The notes: a model not told the origin generated them from the sequence alone. Positions 1-7,882 are shown, counted from the stretch's first letter. The stretch: DNA of 20,658 bases from Nitrospirota bacterium (GCA_030605915.1 JAUWHM010000164.1:1-20658); one strand, 5' to 3'. A program made the numbers and translations.

Positions 1-310
1 GTGTCCATATATGTCCATATAGTGTCTATGAGAGAGGTAAAGTGGGGCAAAATGAGACAAATTGACATATAAGTATTTGTAATGGGGGAAGAAACAAAAT
101 GAAGAAGCAAGATGACAAAAATGCTTGATTTTCATCCGAATATGTGATAGAAATATCATGTAGGGAAGCGAATTCAACAAGATATCTTGGCTCCGCTCGG
201 AATCTGATCAGACAGATTCTCTCGTTCAGAACCAATCCGTGTAATCTGTTTTTTAATCTGTGAAATCAGAGATTTCTGGTTTTCTCAGGAATCTCGTATA
301 GGTAAGCGAC
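1..310. other. Intergenic region before the PAC2 gene, with short repeats
   Basis: No convincing gene is seen. Positions 2-30 hold three imperfect copies of a roughly 10-base unit of the type TGTCCATATA. A TTGACA hexamer lies at 62-67, but no good -10 box follows at the right distance. GAATCTG (200-206) and CAGATTC (213-219) form a short inverted repeat. AATCCGTGTAATCTGT at 234-249 belongs to the same family as the GATTACACAGATT copies near 14300. The minus-strand open frame over this region is hydrophobic, has no visible SD and looks accidental. Confidence 0.5.
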
Positions 311-1234
311 ATGCGGGATATAAAGATTTATCGAAGGGTAGATGTTAAGGGCCCGGTTATGCTGGCCGGATGGCCGGGAATGGGTAATGTGGCCCTGGTG
401 GCCATAAATTATCTGCGAAAGAAGATGCAGGCCATAAAATTCGCTGAAATAGACATAAGCCAATTCTACACACCCGATTCGGTTGTAATTGAGGATGGCC
501 TTGCCAAGCTGCCCCAGTTGCCAAGGAATCTATTTTACTATACAAAGCATCCAGATTTAGTCATCTTTGAGAGCGAATCTCAGTTGACGGGAAAGGCGGG
601 CACTATCTTAATGAACGAGATTTTGGACTTAGCTCGGGAATTCAAGGTTCGAAGAATCTATACGGGAGCGGCTTTCCCTCTTCCCATGAGTTATAGAGAA
701 GCACCTCGGGTCTTTGGAGTGGCCAACCAAAAGTCTTTGAGAGATTTTCTGGCTCATTACCGGGTGAGGATGATGGAGGGAGGCCAAATATCTGGCTTAA
801 ATGGGTTGCTTTTGGGATTTGCTGAGCGCAGAGGAATTGAAGCCGCCTGTCTGCTGGCCACTCTCCCCAACTATGCCATAAATTTCCCCAATCCAAAAGC
901 CTCCCGGGCCATGGTTGAGGTTTTAGGGAGGATATTGAATGTCAGAGTGGATATGGGGGAACTGGATTTAGCCATTAGGGAGATGGATGAGAAGATGGCT
1001 ATGATTGAGGAGAGGATAAAAGAAATTTTCCCATTGATGGAGAAGGAAGGGGAAATAGTTAACTTAGAGAAAGAGAAGGTGCCCGACTATGTAATGAAGA
1101 AAGTAGAGAAGCTCTTCCAGGAAGCTAAGGTGGACAGGAAAAAGGCCTACCTGCTGAAGGAGGAACTGGATAGATGGGATCTATATAAATTCTATGAAGA
1201 TAGATTCCTGGATCTGTTCAAGGAGCATCAATGA
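311..1234 (+). CDS. PAC2-family protein (proteasome-assembly-chaperone-like)
   Basis: 307 residues. The N-terminus has the family signature GWPGMGNVA at about residues 20-28, followed by an alpha/beta core; TGAAFPLPMSY near residue 118 fits the same fold. The C-terminal third is charged and helical, rich in E and K, and may be a coiled coil. In eukaryotes and archaea PAC2 proteins relate to proteasome assembly, but bacterial members occur in organisms without a proteasome and their role is unknown. AGG at 300-302 lies 8 bases before the ATG and is a plausible SD. The stop overlaps the next start (ATGA, 1231-1234), so this is the first gene of a translationally coupled operon. The family call is good; the function is open. 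Confidence 0.85.
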   Translation: MRDIKIYRRVDVKGPVMLAGWPGMGNVALVAINYLRKKMQAIKFAEIDISQFYTPDSVVIEDGLAKLPQLPRNLFYYTKHPDLVIFESESQLTGKAGTILMNEILDLAREFKVRRIYTGAAFPLPMSYREAPRVFGVANQKSLRDFLAHYRVRMMEGGQISGLNGLLLGFAERRGIEAACLLATLPNYAINFPNPKASRAMVEVLGRILNVRVDMGELDLAIREMDEKMAMIEERIKEIFPLMEKEGEIVNLEKEKVPDYVMKKVEKLFQEAKVDRKKAYLLKEELDRWDLYKFYEDRFLDLFKEHQ

Positions 1235-2358
1235 TAAAGGTCTCCATTGTCCGCTGTAGCCATTATAATCAGGGAGATGTAGATAAGGCTATAAGGCAAG
1301 CCTTAAATCTAATCGGAGGTATAGAAGAGGTCATAAAGAGGGGCCAGCGGGTTCTGGTGAAGCCAAACATGCTCTCTGCTCGGCCTCCGGAGAGGGCAGT
1401 AACTACTCACCCTAGCTTTCTCCGGGCGGTAGTAGAAATGGTGAAAGAAGCGGGGGCGGAACCTCTCATCGGGGATAGCCCGGGTGGAGTGAATCGAGAT
1501 ATCGCCAAATTCTGGGAAGTTTGTGGCTACAAGGAAGTTTCAGATATTACCGGGGCACCTTTAGTGAATTTAGAACGAAATCTTGAAGAGGTAGAAGTCC
1601 CCCAAGGGAAAATTTATAAAAGGCTTCATCTGCCTCGCTTAGCCTTGGAGGTAGATGCCCTCATTAGCCTGCCCAAGCTTAAGACCCATAATCTGACCTT
1701 ATATACGGGAGCGGTGAAGAACCTGTTGGGACTGGTTCCCGGCTTAGGGAAATCAGAATTTCATAAGCGCTGCCCCCAGCCCGATGAATTTGGAGAAGCC
1801 ATCGTCGATATTTTAGCTGCCGTCAAGCCAAAACTATCCATCATAGATGGAGTGGTAGGCATGGAAGGCAACGGCCCCGTTTCTGATGACCTCAGAAATA
1901 TAGGATTAATCCTGGCCAGCACTGATGCTGTTGCCCTGGATACGATAGTGCAGGCCATAGTCGGTCTAAAGCCTTTTGATGTCCCTACCACAGCGGCCGC
2001 GGTGAAGAGGGGGTTGGGCATAGGCGATTTGGGAAGAATAGAGGTTGTGGGGGAACCTTTAGAAGAAGTGGTAATGGATGATTTCCGCCTACCTTCCAAT
2101 GCCGTCGTTCGGCGCATTCCCAAGCCCATTCTCGCCCTTATTGCTCGAGGAGTAATGGTTAAGCCAACGGTAGATAAGGGAAAATGCACCCAGTGCCAAT
2201 CCTGTCTTAAGAACTGCCCGGTGGAAGCTATCTCTATGGAAGGTGACTACCCGCGGATTGATTACAGGCGCTGCATTCTGTGCCTGTGCTGTTATGAACT
2301 CTGCCCTCAAGATGCTGTTCGACTGAGGAGAAGTCTATTGGCTAAATTGTGGATCTAA
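1231..2358 (+). CDS. DUF362 protein with two C-terminal [4Fe-4S] ferredoxin motifs
   Basis: 375 residues. The body is a DUF362 domain (about 1-300): VLVKPNMLSARPPERAVTTHP early, LISLPKLKTH in the middle, then a conserved run ending in VALDTIVQAIVGL. The C-terminus carries two CxxCxxCxxxC motifs with cysteines at about 319/322/325/329 and 348/351/354/358, each with the proline expected of a bacterial ferredoxin fold. No signal peptide is seen, so it is probably a cytoplasmic iron-sulfur protein. DUF362 proteins are widespread in anaerobes and mostly uncharacterised, often assumed to be redox or electron-transfer proteins. The start overlaps the PAC2 stop by four bases and the stop overlaps the thiL start region, which suggests co-translation and a shared job. 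Confidence 0.88.
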   Translation: MIKVSIVRCSHYNQGDVDKAIRQALNLIGGIEEVIKRGQRVLVKPNMLSARPPERAVTTHPSFLRAVVEMVKEAGAEPLIGDSPGGVNRDIAKFWEVCGYKEVSDITGAPLVNLERNLEEVEVPQGKIYKRLHLPRLALEVDALISLPKLKTHNLTLYTGAVKNLLGLVPGLGKSEFHKRCPQPDEFGEAIVDILAAVKPKLSIIDGVVGMEGNGPVSDDLRNIGLILASTDAVALDTIVQAIVGLKPFDVPTTAAAVKRGLGIGDLGRIEVVGEPLEEVVMDDFRLPSNAVVRRIPKPILALIARGVMVKPTVDKGKCTQCQSCLKNCPVEAISMEGDYPRIDYRRCILCLCCYELCPQDAVRLRRSLLAKLWI

Positions 2359-3314
2359 TGAAGTTACAAGATTTAGGTGAGTTTGGTCTCATTAAACGCT
2401 TAGCCGACAATATTTCCATCGACGATGCTCAGGTAGTAGCTGGCATTGGAGACGATGCAGCCGTAATTAAAACCGACGGCCCTAAGCTGATTCTCTTCAC
2501 TACCGATAGTCTCATAGAGGATGTCCATTTCACCCGCCCTGCCCTTAGCGCCTACCAGGTTGGCTGGAAGGCCCTGGCTGTAAACTTAAGCGATATAGCC
2601 GCCATGGGAGGAGTTCCTAAACATGGACTGGTCGCCATTGGACTATCTTCTCAGACGGCGGTTGATTTCGTAGATAGCCTCTATCAGGGGATAAAGGACT
2701 TAGCCAGTAAATTCAAGGTAAACATTGTGGGAGGAGATACGGTAAGGTCACCTCAGCTCATAGTTAATATCTCTCTTCTGGGCGAGGTGGAGGAAGAATA
2801 TCTTGCCCTTCGCTCTGGTGCGAAGGCTGGAGATAAGGTCTTGGTGACCGGAGATTTGGGAGGAGCGGCTACCCACCGTCTAACTCAAGACCATCTTTCT
2901 CCTCAGCCCCGGGTGGAAGAAGGAAGAGCCATCGTCAAGGGGCTTCAGCCTACTTCAATGATTGATATAAGTGACGGTTTAGCCAGTGACCTCAGGCACA
3001 TCTGTGAATCCAGCCAGGTAGGAGCCAAGATCTGGACTGAGAGGATCCCCGTTTCGGAGAAAACCCGGAAGATGTCTAAGCGGTTAGGCAAGGACTTTCT
3101 CAGACTGGCCTTGGAGGGAGGGGAGGATTACGAACTGCTTTTTACCGCTTCACCTCAGAGACTTCCTGAGCTCATCTCAGAAATTGATGTTTCCATAACC
3201 GTAATTGGAGAAATCACTGACCAGAAAGGGAAGATATTACTAATTGATGAAAAGGAAAAACCTCATCCTCTGGAATGGAAGGGATATGAGCACTTTCAGG
3301 AGAATAGGTCTTGA
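2349..3314 (+). CDS. thiL: Thiamine-monophosphate kinase
   Basis: ThiL phosphorylates thiamine monophosphate to thiamine diphosphate with ATP, the last step of cofactor synthesis. The 321-residue product has LGEFGLIKRL at the N-terminus, GIGDDAAV, TDSLIEDVHF, the ALAVNLSDIAAMGG segment and VGGDTVRS, all typical of the family's ATP/Mg-binding half. MIDISDGLASDLRHI and LEGGEDYELLFT lie in the C-terminal half. Length is normal. Two starts are possible: GTG at 2349, overlapping the upstream gene by ten bases, or ATG at 2358 in a TAATG junction; neither has a strong SD, so translation is probably coupled to the upstream gene. No other thiamine gene is in the window. The stop overlaps the next start (TTGA, 3311-3314). 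Confidence 0.93.
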   Translation: MDLMKLQDLGEFGLIKRLADNISIDDAQVVAGIGDDAAVIKTDGPKLILFTTDSLIEDVHFTRPALSAYQVGWKALAVNLSDIAAMGGVPKHGLVAIGLSSQTAVDFVDSLYQGIKDLASKFKVNIVGGDTVRSPQLIVNISLLGEVEEEYLALRSGAKAGDKVLVTGDLGGAATHRLTQDHLSPQPRVEEGRAIVKGLQPTSMIDISDGLASDLRHICESSQVGAKIWTERIPVSEKTRKMSKRLGKDFLRLALEGGEDYELLFTASPQRLPELISEIDVSITVIGEITDQKGKILLIDEKEKPHPLEWKGYEHFQENRS

Positions 3315-4309
3315 GAAAAGCGGTAGCTCTACTGAGCGGTGGATTGGATAGCACCCTGGCAGTGAAACTTATCTTAGAGCAGGAGGTGGAGGTGGAAGCA
3401 GTGAACTTTCTAACCATATTCTGTGCCTGTACCTCCCACAGTTCCTGCCGCCTGGAGGCGAAGAGAGCCTCTGAGAAGCTTGGCATCCCCCTCAAAGTCT
3501 TCAATGTCTCCCGGGACTACTTGGACCTGGTCAAACATCCCCGTTATGGCTACGGTAAGAATATTAATCCCTGCATTGACTGCCGCATCTTCATGCTCAA
3601 GAAAGCAGGAGAATACATGATGGAGGTGAGAGGCTCCTTCCTCATTACTGGCGATGTCTTAGGAGAGAGGCCAATGTCCCAGCGCCGGGATGCTCTCAGG
3701 ATTATCGAGAGAGATTCTAAATTGGAAGGTTTGATTCTAAGACCTCTTTCCGCAAAGCTATTGGAACCAACCATCCCGGAGAAGGAAGGTTGGGTTGACA
3801 GAGAGAGATTGCTGGCCATCAAAGGACGTTCCCGAAAGCCACAGATGCAGTTAGCAACTCAGTTTGGACTGACTGAATATCCCAGTCCGGCCGGAGGATG
3901 TCTTCTAACCGACCCGGGATTCGCCTCCCGCCTGAAGGACCTGTTTGAGCACAGTGAAGCAAGCCTCAATGATGTTCACCTTCTCAAATTGGGAAGGCAC
4001 TTCCGTCTCTCCCACCAGACTAAATTAATAGTGGGAAGAAATGAGGGCGAGAATGATAAACTCCTTACCCTGGCCCAGCCAGGAGATCTCTGCTTCCAGG
4101 TGGCAGATTTTCCTGGGCCGATTACCATTGCCCGAGGCGAACTTGATAGTGCGAGCATATCCAAGGCCTGTGCCCTTACCGCCCGTTACAGCAAGGGGAA
4201 GGGGGAAGAGACCATTAAAGTAGATTGTTGGAGGCTGCCGCAGGAGGAGACCCAATCCTTACACGTCTCGCCAATGCCTGAGGGAGAGCTTCAGAGACTG
4301 AGAATTTAA
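3311..4309 (+). CDS. PP-loop ATP pyrophosphatase, tRNA-thiolation (ThiI/MnmA-like) protein
   Basis: 332 residues. SGGLDST at residues 9-15 is the PP-loop that adenylates its substrate. Cysteine-rich segments follow (CACTSHSSC and NPCIDC), as in tRNA thiouridylases where cysteines carry the sulfur. The C-terminal part (LLKLGRHFRLSHQTKLIVGR and onward) resembles the RNA-binding NFACT-R-like domain that accompanies ThiI-type AANH domains in some bacteria and archaea. A conserved PAGGCLLTDP lies between them. The likely role is ATP-dependent tRNA thiolation, but the exact base is not known. The start is TTG, overlapping the thiL stop, with a good AGGAG SD about 10 bases upstream. It is last in the operon. 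The superfamily is sure, the substrate not. Confidence 0.8.
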   Translation: MRKAVALLSGGLDSTLAVKLILEQEVEVEAVNFLTIFCACTSHSSCRLEAKRASEKLGIPLKVFNVSRDYLDLVKHPRYGYGKNINPCIDCRIFMLKKAGEYMMEVRGSFLITGDVLGERPMSQRRDALRIIERDSKLEGLILRPLSAKLLEPTIPEKEGWVDRERLLAIKGRSRKPQMQLATQFGLTEYPSPAGGCLLTDPGFASRLKDLFEHSEASLNDVHLLKLGRHFRLSHQTKLIVGRNEGENDKLLTLAQPGDLCFQVADFPGPITIARGELDSASISKACALTARYSKGKGEETIKVDCWRLPQEETQSLHVSPMPEGELQRLRI

Positions 4310-4322
4310 ATAAGAGAAGGAA

Positions 4323-4430
4323 ATGCTTATAAACAGTTTTCCTCCCCAGAGGCTCAAGGAAGCAGATTTGGTGGTTAATACTTTGGAGGATAAAGCAATA
4401 CAATTTATAAAAGAAGTTATAGAAAAATGA
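4323..4430 (+). pseudogene. C-terminal remnant of a HAD-family phosphatase (possible)
   Basis: A 35-codon frame whose translation contains FPPQRLKEADLVVNTLED, closely resembling the C-terminal end of beta-phosphoglucomutase-like HAD hydrolases, in which a substrate-cap loop is followed by ADLVVxSLE. The catalytic Asp motif and the whole core are missing, and there is no room upstream because the previous gene ends 13 bases earlier. GAAGGA precedes the ATG but is rather close to it. It is most simply read as debris of a lost gene, although a short expressed peptide cannot be excluded. Confidence 0.4.
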
Positions 4431-4433
4431 AAC

Positions 4434-4500
4434 GATTGAAGATGTCTCCATAAATATAGTTTATCTTCAATATTATAGTCGAACTATAACTATAGTAAAA
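4434..4500. promoter_or_regulatory. Inverted repeats upstream of the aldo/keto reductase gene
   Basis: TTATAGT (4473-4479) and ACTATAA (4483-4489) form a perfect 7-bp palindrome with a 3-base spacer, followed by CTATAACTATAG at 4484-4495. GATTGAAGAT (4434-4443) is roughly mirrored by ATCTTCAATA (4463-4472). Lying 30-90 bases before the start of the reductase gene, these could be a repressor operator. No clear -35/-10 pair was found, so the role is inferred from position only. Confidence 0.35.
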
Positions 4501-4525
4501 ATACTTGACTTAGAAGGAGTTAACG

Positions 4526-5497
4526 ATGAAGCGGGTAAAGTTTGGCAAGACTAATGAAGAAGTTTCTGAGATGTGTTTAGGCACAATGATGTTTGGTGAC
4601 CGTTGCGATGAGACTGAATCCAAAAACATCCTCTCTTATGCTTTAGATTTTGGCGTTAACTTTCTTGATACAGCCGCTATGTACTGTGAAGGAAGGACTG
4701 AAGAGATTATTGGCCGTAGTATCGGCGGTAAAAGAAAAGAATTTTTTATAACAACGAAAGTCCATAAGGGTCTGGATGAGAAGAGTATTACTGGAAGTAT
4801 TGATGAGAGTTTAAAGAGGCTGGGCACAGATTATGTTGACCTCTATCTTATTCACTGGCCGAAAGAGAAAATGAATCCTGAAGAAATTATGAGGTCTCTG
4901 AATAAAGTGGTGCAAAGCGGAAAGACCAGGTTTGTGGGTTGTTCTAACTATCCAGCCTGGTTGCTTGCTTACTCCAATGCCTGTGCTGAAGGTAATGACT
5001 GGGCAGAACTTGTCTGTAATCAGATTCCCTATAATCTAATTGAGAGAGGAGTAGAAGTTGAAGTACTTCCTCAGGCAGTAGCGGAGAAAATTGTTATAGC
5101 TGTCTATCGGCCCGTGGTGAGAGGCTTGCTTGCCGGAAAATATAGACCGGGGGAGCCTCCCCCGGAAGGCTCACGCGCAGATACTAAGGAAATGGCTATC
5201 TGGTTAGAGAGATATGGAGAGTCCATTGAAAGATTATTAAAGTTTGCTAAAGATAAGGGTGTATCGCCAGCCCAGGTGGCCATTTCCTGGATTAGAAAAT
5301 CTCCGGCGGTTACCTGTCCGATTGTAGGAGTCAGTTCTCTTGAGCAATTTAAGATAAGCATTAAGGCTTTCGATTTCGACCTGTCTAATGAGGAATATAC
5401 TGAGGTCACGAAGATGTTTGATACAGAAGTAAAAGAGGAGGCAGGCGGAGCTTATAAAGACCTGCGTCGTAATCTCTTCCTTTTAACCGGCGGATAA
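4526..5497 (+). CDS. Aldo/keto reductase
   Basis: 323 residues forming a complete (beta/alpha)8 NAD(P)H-dependent oxidoreductase. The catalytic tetrad is visible: Asp48 and Tyr53 (NFLDTAAMY), Lys78 (FFITTKVH) and His110 (VDLYLIHWP). The C-terminus has the cofactor-binding signature around CPIVGVSSLEQF. The family reduces sugar aldehydes, ketones and related carbonyls; the closest subgroup looks like the YakC/Tas-type reductases acting on small carbonyls, but the substrate cannot be told. A strong SD, AGAAGGAG at 4512-4519, precedes the ATG. It stands alone: gene fragments lie on both sides and possible operator palindromes lie upstream. The 12-base unit CGGATAATTTAA covering the stop codon is repeated directly downstream. 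Confidence 0.92.
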   Translation: MKRVKFGKTNEEVSEMCLGTMMFGDRCDETESKNILSYALDFGVNFLDTAAMYCEGRTEEIIGRSIGGKRKEFFITTKVHKGLDEKSITGSIDESLKRLGTDYVDLYLIHWPKEKMNPEEIMRSLNKVVQSGKTRFVGCSNYPAWLLAYSNACAEGNDWAELVCNQIPYNLIERGVEVEVLPQAVAEKIVIAVYRPVVRGLLAGKYRPGEPPPEGSRADTKEMAIWLERYGESIERLLKFAKDKGVSPAQVAISWIRKSPAVTCPIVGVSSLEQFKISIKAFDFDLSNEEYTEVTKMFDTEVKEEAGGAYKDLRRNLFLLTGG

Positions 5498-5516
5498 TTT
5501 AAGACGGATAATTTAA
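5491..5516. repeat. Direct repeat CGGATAATTTAA, two copies
   Basis: CGGATAATTTAA occurs at 5491-5502, containing the reductase stop codon, and again at 5505-5516. A 13-base relative, GGATAATTTAACA, recurs at 18584-18596 before the tRNA gene. This may be a small tandem duplication or a dispersed short repeat. Confidence 0.6.
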
Positions 5517-5553
5517 CAGAGTCAAGAAAAAGATTGAATTTTCCCCTGGATAG

Positions 5554-5682
5554 ATATATACTCTTTGTATTCGGGCAGGTGCTGATGAGAAACTAAGGCA
5601 GGCCCACGAGAATTATGTGAACGAAAATTCTCCAGAAAAGATAGCTGAGGAGCATATAAAACTATTCCGCTCATTAAAATGA
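5554..5682 (+). pseudogene. C-terminal remnant of a glycosyltransferase-like gene (possible)
   Basis: An open frame from just after an in-frame TAG at 5551 to TGA at 5680-5682 has no usable start codon. Its end reads NSPEKIAEEHIKLFRSLK, the style of tail seen on GT4-type glycosyltransferases (WEKIAEEHIKLYRSL in many members). Only about 42 codons remain. Together with the HAD remnant on the other side of the reductase gene it suggests a decayed carbohydrate-related locus. The assignment rests on a short tail and is weak. Confidence 0.3.
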
Positions 5683-5695
5683 GCAAATCAGTCCA

Positions 5696-5839
5696 ATGGG
5701 AAATAAAGGTTTATCGCAAGGTATTAGAAAGTTCATCCGGAGGGAGAAAGCAAGAATCCGCCGGGAGGCAAATAGTCAAGAAGATGAGACAAGAAGGATT
5801 GAGGAGCTTCTGAATAAGAATAGAAATTTTGGGTCTTGA
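5696..5839 (+). CDS. Small basic hypothetical protein (47 aa)
   Basis: An ATG-to-TGA frame encoding 47 residues, beginning with MGNKGLSQGIRKFIRREKAR and continuing as a strongly charged amphipathic helix (RRIEELLNKN). The N-terminal half is Arg/Lys rich, which suggests nucleic acid or ribosome contact, but no family is recognised. No clear SD precedes the ATG. The stop lies within the -35 box of the groES promoter. It may be a real small protein or part of the surrounding decayed sequence. Confidence 0.35.
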   Translation: MGNKGLSQGIRKFIRREKARIRREANSQEDETRRIEELLNKNRNFGS

Positions 5840-5863
5840 CAAAGTATCCCTATATGTGATAAA
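5836..5863 (+). promoter_or_regulatory. Promoter of groES-groEL
   Basis: A perfect -35 TTGACA at 5836-5841 is followed after 16 bases by GATAAA (5858-5863), preceded by TGT, giving an extended -10 of the TGn type. Transcription should begin near 5870, leaving a leader of about 50 bases. No CIRCE element (TTAGCACTC-N9-GAGTGCTAA) is visible around it. Confidence 0.7.
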
Positions 5864-5885
5864 ACTTCCCGCGGGCGAGAAGAGA

Positions 5886-5911
5886 TTCTTGTCTGCCGAC
5901 AGCAAGGAGGT
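5886..5911 (+). promoter_or_regulatory. Hairpin covering the groES Shine-Dalgarno, possible RNA thermometer
   Basis: In the predicted leader, TTCTTG (5886-5891) pairs with CAAGGA (5903-5908), and CTG (5893-5895) with CAG (5900-5902), with a bulged T5892 and loop CCGA. The 3' arm contains AAGGA of the AAGGAGGT SD (5904-5911), 10 bases before the groES ATG. The UUCUU-AAGGA pairing including one G-U resembles fourU/ROSE-type thermometers. The pairing is seen in the sequence; temperature control is inference. Confidence 0.5.
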
Positions 5912-5920
5912 GAAAGAAGA

Positions 5921-6214
5921 ATGGCTATTCAACCATTAGGAGATAGGGTCTTAGTTAAGCCTCTTGAGAAGGAGGAGAAGACCAAGGGAGGAATTGTCCT
6001 TCCCGACACGGCCAAGGAGAAGCCGCAGGAAGGGGAAGTAGTTGCCGTGGGAAGCGGGCGAGTCTTAGAAAATGGAAAAACCATTCCCCTCGAGGTGAAG
6101 AAAGGTGATAAGATCCTATTCGGCAAGTACTCAGGAACGGAGGTGAAGGTAGAGGAAAGGGAAGAAGAGCATCTCATAATGAGAGAAGAGGATATCTTGG
6201 CGATTATTAAATGA
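5921..6214 (+). CDS. groES: Co-chaperonin GroES
   Basis: 97 residues, the normal length for Hsp10. IQPLGDRVLVKPLEKEEKTKGGIVLPDTAKEKPQ carries the core beta barrel start and the mobile loop (about residues 17-35, GGIVLPD) that docks onto GroEL. GEVVAVGSGR, GDKILFGKYSGTEVK and the final EEDILAII are typical. The heptameric lid closes the GroEL cage during ATP-driven folding in the cytoplasm. The SD AAGGAGGT at 5904-5911 is strong but lies inside a hairpin. groEL begins 16 bases after the stop, so the two form the usual operon. Confidence 0.97.
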   Translation: MAIQPLGDRVLVKPLEKEEKTKGGIVLPDTAKEKPQEGEVVAVGSGRVLENGKTIPLEVKKGDKILFGKYSGTEVKVEEREEEHLIMREEDILAIIK

Positions 6215-6230
6215 GGGAGGTGAAGAAGAA

Positions 6231-7871
6231 ATGGCAGCTAAACAGCTTAAATTTAACGAAGATGCCAGGCACGCTTTAGAGGAGGGAGTAGATATATTAG
6301 CAAATGCCGTCCGGGTGACCTTGGGCCCAAGGGGTCGCAGCGTCGTTTTAGACAAGAAGTTTGGCTCCCCTACGGTCACTAACGACGGAGTGACCATTGC
6401 TAAGGAAGTGGACCTGGAAGAGCCTTACCAGAACATGGGCGCCCAGATGGTGAAAGAGGTAGCCTCCAAGACCAGTGATGTGGCTGGAGATGGAACAACT
6501 ACCGCCACCATTTTAGCTCAGTCCATCTATCACGGAGGAATGAAGAACGTCACCGCCGGGGCCAATCCCATGGCTGTGAAAAGGGGAATCGAGAAAGCAG
6601 TGGAGGTGGTTGTCCAGCACCTGAAGAAGATTTCTAAACCTACCCAGGAGAAAAGAGAGATGGCTCAGGTAGCCACCATCTCTGCCCACAGCGATTCCAC
6701 CATTGGCAACTTAATTGCCGATGCCATGGAGAAAGTGGGGAAGGATGGGGTGATTACGGTAGAAGAAGGTAAGACCATGGAGACCAACTTAGACCTGGTA
6801 GAGGGAATGCAGTTTGACCGCGGTTACCTATCTCCCTACTTCGTCACCAATGCTGAGACCATGGAAGTGGAATTGGAAGAACCTTATATTCTCATCCATG
6901 AGAAGAAAATTTCGGCGGTGAAGGACCTTATTCCCCTCTTAGAGAAGATATCTCGGGTTGGCAAACCGATATTGGTCATCGCTGAGGAGGTAGAGGGGGA
7001 AGCCTTAGCCACCCTGGTGGTTAATAAGCTGAGAGGAGCGGTTAAGTCGGCGGCCGTAAAGGCTCCTGGCTACGGCGATCGGCGTAAGGCTATGCTCGAG
7101 GATATCGCTATCCTCACCGGAGGGAAGGTGATCGCTGAGGAGCTGGGAATCAAGCTTGAGAGCATTAATATTGATGACCTTGGTAAGGCAAAGAAAGTAA
7201 CCATAGACAAAGATAATACCACCATCGTGGAAGGAGCCGGGTCCAAGGCTGATATGGAGGGAAGAATCTCTCATCTCAAGCGCCAGATTGAGGAGACCAC
7301 CTCTGATTACGATAAGGAGAAACTACAGGAGAGATTGGCCAAAATAGCCGGTGGAGTAGCCGTCATCAATGTCGGAGCCGCTACTGAGACGGAGATGAAG
7401 TCCCGGAAGGCTGTAGTGGAGGATGCCCTCCATGCTACCCGGGCCGCCGTTGAGGAAGGAATTGTCCCCGGAGGGGGAGTAGCCATCCTCAGAGCTATAC
7501 CGGAGATAGAGAATCTGAAGTTGGAAGGCGATGAGAGGGTGGGAGCGGACATCGTTAAGAGGGCGCTGGAGGAGCCAGCCCGCCAGATCGCGGCTAATGC
7601 TGGTTATGAAGGCTCGGTAGTGGTCCATCGGCTGAAAGGGGAGAAGACCAACATCGGATTCGATGCCGAGAAGGAAGAATATACTGATATGATCGCAGGC
7701 GGGATAATTGACCCAACCAAGGTGACCAGATCCGCTATCCAGAATGCCGCCTCAATTGCTGCTTTGATGATCACTACTGAGGTCCTGGTTACTGAGAAGC
7801 CCGAGGAGGAGAAGACACCACCTATGCCCCCTGGCGGTGGACCCGGCGGCTATGGCGGAGGCATGTATTAG
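6231..7871 (+). CDS. groEL: Chaperonin GroEL (Hsp60)
   Basis: 546 residues, complete. Diagnostic segments are LGPRGRSVVLDKKFGSPTVT near residue 32, the ATP-site motif GDGTTTAT near 86, FDRGYLSPYFVTN near 198 in the apical domain, and the equatorial AAVEEGIVPGGGVA near 405. The C-terminus ends in a Gly/Pro-rich tail with a GGYGGGMY finish, the counterpart of the GGM repeats that line the folding chamber. It is the 14-mer ATP-dependent folding machine paired with GroES. The SD GGGAGGTG lies about 8 bases before the ATG. Nothing is truncated. Confidence 0.98.
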   Translation: MAAKQLKFNEDARHALEEGVDILANAVRVTLGPRGRSVVLDKKFGSPTVTNDGVTIAKEVDLEEPYQNMGAQMVKEVASKTSDVAGDGTTTATILAQSIYHGGMKNVTAGANPMAVKRGIEKAVEVVVQHLKKISKPTQEKREMAQVATISAHSDSTIGNLIADAMEKVGKDGVITVEEGKTMETNLDLVEGMQFDRGYLSPYFVTNAETMEVELEEPYILIHEKKISAVKDLIPLLEKISRVGKPILVIAEEVEGEALATLVVNKLRGAVKSAAVKAPGYGDRRKAMLEDIAILTGGKVIAEELGIKLESINIDDLGKAKKVTIDKDNTTIVEGAGSKADMEGRISHLKRQIEETTSDYDKEKLQERLAKIAGGVAVINVGAATETEMKSRKAVVEDALHATRAAVEEGIVPGGGVAILRAIPEIENLKLEGDERVGADIVKRALEEPARQIAANAGYEGSVVVHRLKGEKTNIGFDAEKEEYTDMIAGGIIDPTKVTRSAIQNAASIAALMITTEVLVTEKPEEEKTPPMPPGGGPGGYGGGMY

Positions 7872-7882
7872 GAGGAGTAGCG

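Noticed and set aside
26..235. Minus-strand open frame of 69 codons at the window start
   Set aside because: Leucine/phenylalanine-rich with no SD or recognisable domain; it lies over repeat-like AT-rich DNA.
1761..2189. Minus-strand open frame of 142 codons inside the DUF362 gene
   Set aside because: Ser/Thr/Pro/Met-rich composition typical of an antisense shadow of a well-supported gene.
5840..5920. CIRCE operator for HrcA before groES
   Set aside because: No TTAGCACTC or GAGTGCTAA half-site is present; only a GC palindrome (CCCGCGGG) and the SD hairpin are seen.
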